Of a DNA stretch of 64,000 nucleotides, positions 56,563-64,000 are shown piece by piece (position 1 is the stretch's first letter; each line of letters opens with the position of its first letter). The position numbers were made by a program, and so were the translations under genes. The DNA is taken from positions 5,080,481-5,144,480 of the forward strand of contig NZ_AP025591.1 of assembly GCF_023169945.1 (NCBI RefSeq), read 5' to 3'. The notes under the pieces are model-generated. The model was not told where the DNA came from, made no database searches, and worked only from the letters and a program-made list of their open reading frames with translations. The stretch is from Anaeromyxobacter oryzae. GTDB taxonomy: Bacteria > Myxococcota > Myxococcia > Myxococcales > Anaeromyxobacteraceae.

Positions 56563-58674
56563 ATGAGCCCACCGGATCGAAGCACCGCGACCATCCTCCT
56601 GGTCGACGACCGCCCCGCGAACCTGCTCGCGCTCGAGTCGGCGCTCGCGTCCCCGAACTACCGGATCGTGAAGGCGGAGTCGGGCGCCGAGGCGCTCCGG
56701 TTCCTGCTCAAGGACGAGTGCGCGGTGATCCTGATGGACGTGAACATGCCGGAGCTCGACGGCTACGAGACGGCCCGGCTCATCCGGCGGAACGAGCGGA
56801 CGCGGACCATCCCCATCGTGTTCGTCACCGCGTTCGGCGCGGAGGAGCGGCACGTGCTCGCCGGCTACGAGAGCGGCGGGATCGACTACCTCCTGAAGCC
56901 CGTCCAGCCGGAGGTGCTCCGCTCCAAGGTCGCCGGCTTCGTGGCGCTCCACCGCGCGCGGCTCGAGATCCAGCGCCAGGCGGAGCTGCTGCGGGAAGCC
57001 GAGCGGCGCGAGCACGCGCACGCGCTGGCGGAGCTGGAGCTCCGGGCGCTGCGGCGGCAGCAGGCCATGCAGCGCCGGTACCAGACCGTGGTCCAGGCGC
57101 TCACGGATGCGGTCGTGTGGCTCCTGGATCCCGTCTCGCTCGCCTGCACCTTCGCGAGCCCGAGCGTCCGCAAGGTGCTCGGCTTCAGCCCCGAGCAGTG
57201 CCTGTCCGACCCCCGCCTCTGGATGGAGCGCCTCCCGCGAGAGGAGCGAGAGCGGTTCGTCGCGGTCGTCCGGTCGCTCGAGGCGGGCGGCGCGCCCGCG
57301 TCCCTCGAGCACCGCTTCCTCCGCGCGGACGGGCGGGTGGCCTCGTTCGAGACGACCGTGCGGCTCCTCGTGGGCGAGGAGCCCGGGCGGCTCGAGCTGC
57401 ACGGGCTCTCGGTGGACGTCACCGACGCGGTGCGGAGCCGCGAGGCGATCGGGTTCCTGTCGGCGGCGTCGGCCGAGCTGTCGCGCTCGCTCGACGTCCG
57501 CAGCAGCGTCAACGCCGCGTGCCGGATGGCGGCAGGGCCGCTCGCGGACGCCTGCCTCGTCGAGGTCGCGCCGGCCGGCGCCGCCCCCGTGGTCGCCGTC
57601 GCGCACGCGAACCCCGCGCGGGAGCGCGACGTGCGCGCCGCGCTCGCGGGCCTCTCGCTCGAGCGGCTCCGCGCGGTCGAGGTGACCGACGTGCTCGCGG
57701 CGGACGCGCCGCTCGAGGACGGGGCGGAGGACGCGCGCGCCGCCGTCGCCCGGCTCGGCGTGCGGATCGCGCTCGTGGTGCCCCTCGTCGTGCGCGCGCA
57801 GCGGATCGGCACGCTTTGCCTGCTCGCCGAGGATCCGCTCCGGTTCGTGGGCCGGCCGCGGGACACGGCCGAGGAGCTCGGCGCCCGCGTCGCGCAGACG
57901 GTCGACAACGCGCTCCTGCACGAGGACACGCGGAACGCCGTGCAAGCCCGGGAGGAGTTCCTGTCGGTCGCGTCGCACGAGCTGCGCACGCCCCTCACGG
58001 CCCTCAACCTCCAGGCGCGGCTCCTCGAGCAGCTCGTGGCGGACGGGCGCCTCGGCGTCCCCCCCGAGCGGCAGGACGATCTCCAGAAGCGCGTTCGCTC
58101 CATGGCGCGACAGGTGGGACGGCTCTCCGCCCTCGTGAACAGCGTCCTGGATCTCGCCCGCGCACGCTCCGAGCGGCTGACGCTGGAGCTCGCGACGTGC
58201 GACGTCGCGGAGATCGTCCGGGACGTGGCCGGCCGGTTCGACGACGTGCTCACGGGGGAGGGGCGGACGCTGCGCGTCGAGGCGGAGCCCGGGCTCGTCG
58301 CGCGCTGCGACCGGACCCGCGTGGAGCAGCTCCTCACGAACCTGGTCGCGAACGCGGTGCGCCACGGCGGGAAGGGGGAGGTGGCCGTCCGCGCCGGGCG
58401 CGGCGAGGACGGCGTGTTCGTCCTCGTGGCTGACGCGGGCCCGGGCATCTCCGAGGCCGAGCGCGCGCGCATCTTCGATCCCTTCGCCCAGGGGCGGCGC
58501 GCGGCGAGCGGCGGCCTCGGGCTCGGGCTGTACATCGCTCGCAAGATCGCCGAGGCGCACGGCGGGCACCTCACGCTCGAGAGCGCGCCCGGGCAGGGCG
58601 CGACCTTCCGCGTGGAGCTGCCGTCCGTCGATGCGCGCGCGCTCGACGCGCCGCTCGAGGCGGCCGCGCCGTAG
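56563..58674 (+). CDS. Receiver-PAS-GAF sensor histidine kinase
   Basis: This 703-residue protein has an N-terminal receiver with Asp59 (VILMDVNMPELDG), a coiled linker, a PAS-like domain (about 165-290, ALTDAVVWLLDP... onwards) and a GAF-like domain (about 310-450). HisKA carries His472 in SHELRTP, and HATPase_c shows DAGPGIS and GGLGLGLYIARK. No membrane segment is present. The receiver before the kinase suggests it is controlled by another kinase, plausibly the divergent poly-HAMP protein. ATG at 56563 with GGAGG seven bases upstream. The 137-bp divergent region is the shared promoter area. Confidence 0.9.
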   Translation: MSPPDRSTATILLVDDRPANLLALESALASPNYRIVKAESGAEALRFLLKDECAVILMDVNMPELDGYETARLIRRNERTRTIPIVFVTAFGAEERHVLAGYESGGIDYLLKPVQPEVLRSKVAGFVALHRARLEIQRQAELLREAERREHAHALAELELRALRRQQAMQRRYQTVVQALTDAVVWLLDPVSLACTFASPSVRKVLGFSPEQCLSDPRLWMERLPREERERFVAVVRSLEAGGAPASLEHRFLRADGRVASFETTVRLLVGEEPGRLELHGLSVDVTDAVRSREAIGFLSAASAELSRSLDVRSSVNAACRMAAGPLADACLVEVAPAGAAPVVAVAHANPARERDVRAALAGLSLERLRAVEVTDVLAADAPLEDGAEDARAAVARLGVRIALVVPLVVRAQRIGTLCLLAEDPLRFVGRPRDTAEELGARVAQTVDNALLHEDTRNAVQAREEFLSVASHELRTPLTALNLQARLLEQLVADGRLGVPPERQDDLQKRVRSMARQVGRLSALVNSVLDLARARSERLTLELATCDVAEIVRDVAGRFDDVLTGEGRTLRVEAEPGLVARCDRTRVEQLLTNLVANAVRHGGKGEVAVRAGRGEDGVFVLVADAGPGISEAERARIFDPFAQGRRAASGGLGLGLYIARKIAEAHGGHLTLESAPGQGATFRVELPSVDARALDAPLEAAAP

Positions 58675-58850
58675 CGTCGCCACCGGAAAATGGGCCCGGC
58701 GGCGGCCGCGGCCAGCGCGCGGGAGCGATCCGCCGCACGGGGGCCGTCCACCCCGCTCGCCCGCCCGGATGAGGCGCCGGCCGGCGGCCGCGCCCCCGCG
58801 GCGGGACGCCCTCGCGACAGCCGCCGCCCGACGTGGCAAGCTCGCCGCGG

Positions 58851-59396
58851 ATGGAGACCCTGAGCCGCCTCGAGGCGCAGATCCTCGCGTACCTCCTCGA
58901 GCGGCTCCCGATCTCCACGCGCGGGCGTTGCTGGGTGTCGCCGCTCGCCGGCGGCGGCGCCGAGGTGATCGCGGCCGCGCCGCTCGCGGCCGTCCCGGGC
59001 ACGTCCGCGGTCTTCACCCTCGCGCGCGCGAGCCGCCGGGTCGTGCTCACGCTGACGGGCGCCGACCCGGTGCGCGTCGGCCCGATCCTCGCCCGCGCCG
59101 CGCACGAGGCGCCCGCCGACGCGGACGTCCACGTGCTCGCGCTCGACGATCCGTACCTCGCCGGGCATGGGCGCGCCGGCGTGGCGCTCCTGCCCCCGGG
59201 CTCCGGCCGCTGGTTCCCGGGTGTTCCGGACGCAGTCCGGTTCGACGCAGAGGTGGTGCAGGTGTCGATGGCCACGTTCCTCTCGCCGAGCGAGCTCGCC
59301 GACGCGCGGACGCGCGGGCCCGAGCCGCTCCTCGCCGCGTTCGCGCGAGGTGAGCGCGACCTCATCCGGTTCGGCAGCCGCGAGCGGGCCGGCTGA
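58851..59396 (+). CDS. Hypothetical protein
   Basis: This 181-residue soluble protein is unassigned. It is composed of predicted alternating strands and helices, with LALDDPYLAGHGRAGVALLPPG and an Ala-rich C-terminal helix ending FARGERDLIRFGS. The start could be the ATG at 58851 or an in-frame GTG at 58833; neither has a strong ribosome site. It lies between two signalling genes in the same direction and may be part of that set. Codon usage matches the neighbours, which supports a real gene. Confidence 0.55.
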   Translation: METLSRLEAQILAYLLERLPISTRGRCWVSPLAGGGAEVIAAAPLAAVPGTSAVFTLARASRRVVLTLTGADPVRVGPILARAAHEAPADADVHVLALDDPYLAGHGRAGVALLPPGSGRWFPGVPDAVRFDAEVVQVSMATFLSPSELADARTRGPEPLLAAFARGERDLIRFGSRERAG

Positions 59397-59640
59397 GCGC
59401 TCCGAGCGCGTGCGCCGGTGTCGGGTTCCTCCGGGGCGCGCGCGACCCCGGGTCCGGAAGGCCTCCCGGACGTTGCGCGCACCGCAGCGCTTGCGCCGGA
59501 CCGGCGCACGGGGCGAACTCCCCGAAACTGCTGGAAACGGATGCGCGCGGCCGCGGATCCTTACTCGACGCGTGCAGGTGGTACGGGTCTTCCAACCGGC
59601 TCCCTGCAACCACCCACCCCACGGCACCGAGGAGCGTCGA

Positions 59641-61236
59641 ATGGGTAGATCGTCCGGAACCTTCAACGTCGCGACCAAGCTCCGGCTGATGCTGCTCGCC
59701 GGGGCCATCGGGCTCGCGCTCCTCGGCTGGGAGTCGATCCACGTGCTGGAGGCGCGGATGCTCGCGGAGCGCGAGGCGAAGGTCCGCGCCGCGGTGGAGA
59801 CCATCCACGGCGTCCTCGCGCACTACGGCCGCCAGGTCACGGAGGGCCGGCTCGCGGTCGCCGACGCGCAGCGCGCGGCGATCGAGGCGATCCGCGCGGT
59901 CCGGTACGAGGGGCGCGAGTACTTCTGGGTGAACGACCTCGAGCCGCGGATGGTGGTGCACCCGGTGAAGCCGGAGCTGGACGGGAAGGATCTCTCTCGC
60001 GACGTCGACCCGGCGGGCAAGCGGCTCTTCGTGGAGTTCGTGGACGTGGCGCGGCGAGACGCGGCCGGCGGGTACGTCGCGTACCTCTGGCCGAAGCCGG
60101 GCTCGTCGGTGCCGGTGCGCAAGATCTCGTACGTGAAGCTCTTCGCGCCGTGGGGATGGGTGGTCGGCTCCGGCGTGTACCTCGACGACCTCGACGCGGC
60201 GGCGGCGGCGGAGGCGCGGCGCGTCCTCGGAGCGGGCGCGCTGATCCTGCTCGTCCTCGCCGCCTTCGCCTGGATCGTCGCGCGCAGCATCACGGGGCCG
60301 CTCGCGCGGGCCGTCGCCGCCGCCGACCGGATCGCCGCGGGCGATCTCCGCGAGGAGATCGCCGTGACGAGCCACGACGAGCTCGGGCGCCTCCTCGGGG
60401 CGATGGCGGCGATGGCCCGGCGCCTCGCCGACGTGATCGGCGAGGTCCGCGCGGGCGCCGACGCGCTCGCGACGGCCTCCCAGCACGTCTCGACGGCCTC
60501 GCAGGCGCTCTCGCAGGGTACCGGCGAGCAGGCCGCGAGCGCCGACGAGATGACCGGCGCGCTGCAGCGGATGAGCGCCGCCATCGAGCAGAACGTGGCG
60601 AGCGCGCGCAGGACGGAGCACCTCGCCAAGCAGGGCGCCGACGACGCCGAGAGGAGCGGCCGCATCGTCGCCGAGACCGCCGACGCGATGAAGGCCATCG
60701 CGGAGAAGACCTCGATCGTCGAGGAGATCGCCTACCAGACGAACCTGCTCGCGCTGAACGCCGCGATCGAGGCGGCGCGCGCGGGCGAGCACGGTCGCGG
60801 GTTCGCGGTGGTCGCGGGCGAGGTCCGGAAGCTCGCGGAGCGATCGCAGCGCGCCGCGAAGGAGATCGGGGCGCTGGCGGGATCGAGCGTCGACGTGGCG
60901 GGCCGTTCGGCCAAGCTCATCGTGGAGCTCGTCCCGGCCATCCGGCGGACCTCGAACCTCGTCGAGGAGGTGGCGGCGGGGTCCGCGGAGCAGACCGCCG
61001 GCGTCGCGCAGGTGACGACGGCGATGTCGGTGGTCGACCAGGTGACGCAGCGGAACGCGGCCGCCGCCGAGGAGCTGTCCTCCACGGCCGAGGAGCTGGC
61101 CTCGCAGGCGGAGGCGCTGCAGCAGCTCGTCGCGTACTTCCAGGTGCGGGACGCTCGGGACGAGCGGTCGGCGGTCGCGCGCGGTGCGCCCGCGCTCGCG
61201 GACCCGGCGGCCGAGCGGCTGCGGCGGGTGGGGTGA
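59641..61236 (+). CDS. Methyl-accepting chemotaxis protein with sCache sensor
   Basis: This 531-residue chemoreceptor has a first membrane helix (about 13-31) and a periplasmic single-Cache domain (about 40-195) with REYFWVND, MVVHPVKPELDGKDLS, GGYVAYLWPKPG and FAPWGWVVGSGVY. A second helix (about 200-220), HAMP and the signalling domain with hairpin tip EIAYQTNLLALNAAIEAARA follow. sCache domains of this form often bind small carboxylates. No CheB/CheR pentapeptide tether is seen at the C-terminus. ATG at 59641 behind GAGGAG. The 244-bp upstream region shows no gene. Confidence 0.93.
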   Translation: MGRSSGTFNVATKLRLMLLAGAIGLALLGWESIHVLEARMLAEREAKVRAAVETIHGVLAHYGRQVTEGRLAVADAQRAAIEAIRAVRYEGREYFWVNDLEPRMVVHPVKPELDGKDLSRDVDPAGKRLFVEFVDVARRDAAGGYVAYLWPKPGSSVPVRKISYVKLFAPWGWVVGSGVYLDDLDAAAAAEARRVLGAGALILLVLAAFAWIVARSITGPLARAVAAADRIAAGDLREEIAVTSHDELGRLLGAMAAMARRLADVIGEVRAGADALATASQHVSTASQALSQGTGEQAASADEMTGALQRMSAAIEQNVASARRTEHLAKQGADDAERSGRIVAETADAMKAIAEKTSIVEEIAYQTNLLALNAAIEAARAGEHGRGFAVVAGEVRKLAERSQRAAKEIGALAGSSVDVAGRSAKLIVELVPAIRRTSNLVEEVAAGSAEQTAGVAQVTTAMSVVDQVTQRNAAAAEELSSTAEELASQAEALQQLVAYFQVRDARDERSAVARGAPALADPAAERLRRVG

Positions 61237-61288
61237 AGGGGGCGCGGCCGGCGGCGACCGGGAGAACGGCGCCGCCGGCCCGCGGTCG

Positions 61289-62785
61289 CTACGGCGCCGG
61301 CGCGTGCCAGGTGAAGATGCCGCGCAGGTCCTCGGTCCGGCTGTTGATGACCGGGAGGCTCGCGTTGGTCCCCCAGGCCTCGACGCGGAGCTGGTACGTG
61401 AGCCCGTCGGAGAGCGAGGGCGCCGCCGACGGGTAGGCGACGGTGCAGTGCTTCGCGACGCAGAGCGGGGTGGTCCTCGGGTCCAGATCGGCCGTCCAGA
61501 CCTCGTTGCCGGACGTGTCGAGCAGGCGCACCCGGTAGAAGTCCGTGGAGGAGGTGTCGCCCCAGTCGAACGTCGGGGCGCCGATCACGTCCGCGGGCGC
61601 GTCCGCGCCCGGCGCGTAGAGCGGGACCGCGGCGACCATCTTGAACTCGTTCACCGCGCCCGCGGTCACCTGATCGCCGGTGACGACCCCGCCCGCAACG
61701 GTGAGGAAGACCGGCGCGGTCCCGCCCTGGCCCGAGATCTGCCGGACCACGTCGTCGTTCTCGTACCCGGCCAGCGCGACGTAGCGGCCGTCCGGAACGC
61801 CGGCGATGGAGTACGCGGACGTGATCGACGGCGCCGCGCCGCCGTCCGGAGCGCGCAGGCCGGGGATGGCGTCGCCGCGGCCGAGCGTCTGGCCCGTGCC
61901 CGCCGGATCGTCGAACGTGGACGCGAGCACGAGGATGACGGACGTGTGGAACGTGGTGCCGACCGGAAGCGAGCCGGAGACGAGCTTCACGCTGCCCTGC
62001 ACCGTCGCGGTCGCGGCGCCCGTCCGCGCGAGGTCCACCTGGGCGTCGTCGCCCGCCTGGAGCGTCTGCGCCTTCGACTCGTAGCTCGAGCCGCGGGCGT
62101 ACGCGCGGACGGTGTAGTCGCCCGGCGGGAGGTTCAGGACGGCGTACGCGCCGTCGGCGCTCGCGACGGTGGTGTAGCCCTTCGGTGTCGCGCCGGTCGT
62201 CTCCGCGGCGACCATCACGCCCGCCTGGTCCGGCGGCACCGCCACGTGGCCGTGCAGCGCCGCGGAGCGCGCCGCGGCGTCCGCGGGCGCGAGCGCTACG
62301 AGCCCCACGTCGGTGAGGGGGTTCGAGATCGTCCAGCGCCCCTGGCCGTGGACGGCGCCGGCGGCGGAGACGGGCAGCGCCACGCGGATGCCGCCGGGGA
62401 ACGGCTCGAACCCGCTGGCGTCGGCGCGCAGGGTGACGTCGGGATCGGCCGGCGTCCCGTCGGGCGCCCGGGGCGCCGGAACCTGCACCGTGTAGCCCGT
62501 CGCCGAGGAGATCGCGACGGGCGCCACCGGCGCGCCGTTCACGTCCACCGCGACGACGCGCGCGCCGGAGATCGCGCCGGTCGCCTTCCCGACCGACAGG
62601 TCGTACACCGTCCCCTCGAGCACCACCGGCTCGAAGCAAGCGCCGCCGCTGCCGCCGACCACGGCCTCGCACACGAGGCCGTCGCTGCAGCCCGAGCGTG
62701 CCGCCAGGTCACAGCCGTTGCTCTTCTTTCCGCAGGCCGCGAGCAGCGCAGCGGCAAGCAGGAAAGGTCGGAGGTTTCGTGACAT
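61289..62785 (-). CDS. Lipoprotein with carboxypeptidase-regulatory-like (CNA-B/CarbopepD) domains
   Basis: This 498-residue protein has a lipobox (LLAAALLAACGKK) and a small Cys-rich start (NGCDLAARSGCSDGLVCEA). Several beta-sandwich repeats of the carboxypeptidase regulatory type follow, for example VLEGTVYD...GARVVAVDVNG, TTVASADGAYAVLNLPPGDYTVRAYARG and ISGQGG-containing loops. Such domains act as extracellular spacers or binding modules, and the protein is probably surface-exposed on the outer membrane. ATG at 62785 with GGAG upstream. It is divergent from the small lipoprotein gene at 62988. No partner reveals its task. Confidence 0.75.
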   Translation of the reverse strand: MSRNLRPFLLAAALLAACGKKSNGCDLAARSGCSDGLVCEAVVGGSGGACFEPVVLEGTVYDLSVGKATGAISGARVVAVDVNGAPVAPVAISSATGYTVQVPAPRAPDGTPADPDVTLRADASGFEPFPGGIRVALPVSAAGAVHGQGRWTISNPLTDVGLVALAPADAAARSAALHGHVAVPPDQAGVMVAAETTGATPKGYTTVASADGAYAVLNLPPGDYTVRAYARGSSYESKAQTLQAGDDAQVDLARTGAATATVQGSVKLVSGSLPVGTTFHTSVILVLASTFDDPAGTGQTLGRGDAIPGLRAPDGGAAPSITSAYSIAGVPDGRYVALAGYENDDVVRQISGQGGTAPVFLTVAGGVVTGDQVTAGAVNEFKMVAAVPLYAPGADAPADVIGAPTFDWGDTSSTDFYRVRLLDTSGNEVWTADLDPRTTPLCVAKHCTVAYPSAAPSLSDGLTYQLRVEAWGTNASLPVINSRTEDLRGIFTWHAPAP

Positions 62786-62987
62786 TCGCGTGCTCCATTC
62801 TGACGAGGTGTTGGACGTCCGAGACGCTGCGACCGACCCGCCGTGTCGGCGGACGGTCACGTCTTTCCAGGAGATGTGCCGGTGCGCCAGTGACCCGAGG
62901 TCCGCGTCGCCGTCACGTCGGCGCGGGGCGGCGCGGCCCCGCACCTTCGGTGGATAATACCCGGAGTCGCCCCCGGAGCGTGCAACC

Positions 62988-63674
62988 ATGAGACTCGCCG
63001 TCCTCGCCGCCGTCCTGCTCGCGTCCTGCGCCGCCGTCCCGGCGCCCCGGCCGACGCCGCCGTCGGTGCCGATGTCGGACCGGCCCATCCTCGGCCCGCT
63101 CCAGACCGCGCTGCTCTACCATCAGCAGACCGCCACGCCGGCGCCGGACGATCGCCTCGTCTCGTGGTACGGCGAGGTCTGCGGCGAGCTCGATCCGGCC
63201 GCCCGCCGGGCCGCGGCCGAGCGCGCCCGCGCGTCGCTCTCGCAGGCGAGCGCCGAGGCCGCGGCGACGGCGCGCTGGCTCGTGCCGGTGTCGCAGGCGC
63301 TCGGCGGGTACGACCTCGCGGTGGGCGGCTTCCCGACCTCGCTCCACGAGGGCGCCGTCGTGCGGTTCGGCACGGGCGACTACTGCAACGAGGAGCTCGG
63401 GTACCTCGTCGTGTTCAAGAACGGCGGCGCGTTCTCGAGCGTGGCCGTCCCGCGGGAGCAGGCGCTCGAGTTCGTCCGCACGAACCCGGCTCGGCGCGTG
63501 GTGCACGAGCTCGAGGTCGAGGTGGTCGGCGCCCAGGCCGCGCCCGCACCTGCGCTCGTCGTGAACATCGTCGCGCTCCGGACCCGGGACGCGGTGACCG
63601 GCTCCGTGCTGGCCGAGTCGCGCGGGGTGCGCCGGCGGGTCGCCGCGGCGGCGGCTCACTCGCCCGCGCCCTAG
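62988..63674 (+). CDS. Hypothetical lipoprotein
   Basis: This 228-residue protein has a clear lipobox (LAAVLLASCAAVP), a Pro-rich linker and a soluble domain with SWYGEVCGELDP, an Ala-rich helix and DYCNEELGYLVVFKNG. Two cysteines could form a disulfide. Family not recognised. The ATG at 62988 lies downstream of GGATAAT (about 62951-62957), a candidate -10 element; a ribosome site is not obvious. It is divergent from the carboxypeptidase-regulatory-like lipoprotein and precedes the decarboxylase gene by 78 bp. Confidence 0.65.
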   Translation: MRLAVLAAVLLASCAAVPAPRPTPPSVPMSDRPILGPLQTALLYHQQTATPAPDDRLVSWYGEVCGELDPAARRAAAERARASLSQASAEAAATARWLVPVSQALGGYDLAVGGFPTSLHEGAVVRFGTGDYCNEELGYLVVFKNGGAFSSVAVPREQALEFVRTNPARRVVHELEVEVVGAQAAPAPALVVNIVALRTRDAVTGSVLAESRGVRRRVAAAAAHSPAP

Positions 63675-63752
63675 CCCCCTCATCCGTGGGCGGAGCACCG
63701 CCGCAGACGCGTCGCCGCGACGGCGCGCTTGCGTCGTCCGCGGCGAAGGGGC

Positions 63753-64000
63753 ATGCAACGGCGCATGCCCACCGATCTCCCGACGGACGAGTGGCTTCGC
63801 CTCGCGGACGCCGTCGCGCGCCTCGCCCGCGACTGGCTCGACGACCTGGACCGCCGTCCCATCGCGCCGCGGACCCGCGGCGCAGAGGCGATCGCCGCCC
63901 TCGGCGGCGAGGCGCCGGAGGTGGGGCTCGGGCACGCCGTCGTGGACCGCCTGCGCGAGGTCCTGCCCCGCGCCCGCGCGCAGAACGGCCGGTTCCTCGG
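63753..64000 (+). CDS. PLP-dependent decarboxylase, N-terminal part (3' truncated by window edge)
   Basis: About 82 codons are visible. They begin with ATG at 63753 or, in frame, 63765. The pattern of an N-terminal helix (DEWLRLADAVARLARDWLDDL), RRPIAPRTRG and then VDRLREVLPRARAQNGRFLG matches the opening of group II pyridoxal-phosphate decarboxylases (aromatic-amino-acid or glutamate type). There the conserved P.f..G segment follows at this point. The lysine and other PLP contacts lie beyond the edge, so substrate and activity cannot be judged. Confidence 0.6.
   Translation, partial: MQRRMPTDLPTDEWLRLADAVARLARDWLDDLDRRPIAPRTRGAEAIAALGGEAPEVGLGHAVVDRLREVLPRARAQNGRFL

Noticed and set aside
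51800..56566. A rightward open frame of about 1590 codons opposite the poly-HAMP kinase
   Set aside because: Shadow of the repeat array. The apparent repeats in the translated product merely mirror the 276-bp DNA repeats.

Overview
The window is very GC-rich, with strong G/C bias at third codon positions, few gaps between genes and many GTG starts. Its content is what one expects of a myxobacterium of the Anaeromyxobacter type (Myxococcota): two very large multihaem c-type cytochromes, a giant poly-HAMP hybrid histidine kinase, several lipoproteins and surface proteins with repeat domains, a PxKF-type surface protein, and remnants of an HNH endonuclease family common in that group. The genus is inferred from gene content; no rRNA or tRNA gene was found.

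Layout. 1-2.5 kb: the end of a sugar ABC transporter (ATPase tail and permease) converging on a transaldolase. 2.7-7.1 kb: one very large acyl-CoA dehydratase activase-type protein, behind an operator-like set of TTTCCA half-sites. 7.1-7.8 kb: scrambled HNH endonuclease fragments. 7.8-15.1 kb: a membrane M48 protease, then a repeat-rich gap, an outer-membrane barrel protein, and a leftward run of methyltransferase, membrane protein, ChaN-type lipoprotein, TPR protein and methyltransferase genes. 15.3-18.9 kb: a short-chain dehydrogenase and phosphoenolpyruvate carboxylase. 18.9-22.7 kb: a small exported protein and a Kelch/HYR/PxKF surface protein. 23.0-27.9 kb: a lipase-like hydrolase and a tautomerase facing a radical SAM/unknown pair and an FG-GAP lipoprotein. 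28.0-35.5 kb: an ABC-2 exporter and a 1777-residue, eukaryote-like acetyl-CoA carboxylase whose biotin carboxylase domain looks dead. 35.8-40.3 kb: a complete rbsBACK operon (sugar import and ribokinase). 40.9-50.2 kb: a 32-haem and a 23-haem cytochrome around a LysR regulator, small proteins and a CheW-repeat-LysM protein. 50.3-61.2 kb: a signalling block of a poly-HAMP hybrid kinase with a coupled helical protein, a divergent receiver-PAS-GAF-kinase, and a chemoreceptor. 61.3-64 kb: two lipoproteins and the start of a PLP-dependent decarboxylase.

How the genes work together. The rbs operon would import a pentose such as ribose and phosphorylate it. Transaldolase and PEP carboxylase could pass the carbon on to central metabolism. 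The giant cytochromes fit a periplasmic or outer-surface electron conduit of the kind used in metal respiration. The sensor kinases and chemoreceptor form a separate sensory cluster.

The observations most worth a second look are: the carboxylase with a decayed biotin carboxylase domain; the CheW-LysM open frame carrying interspersed palindromic repeats and two tandem arrays; the 276-bp HAMP repeat array; the radical SAM/Trp-rich-tail pair; the HNH mosaic; and the TTTCCA/TGGAAA operator.
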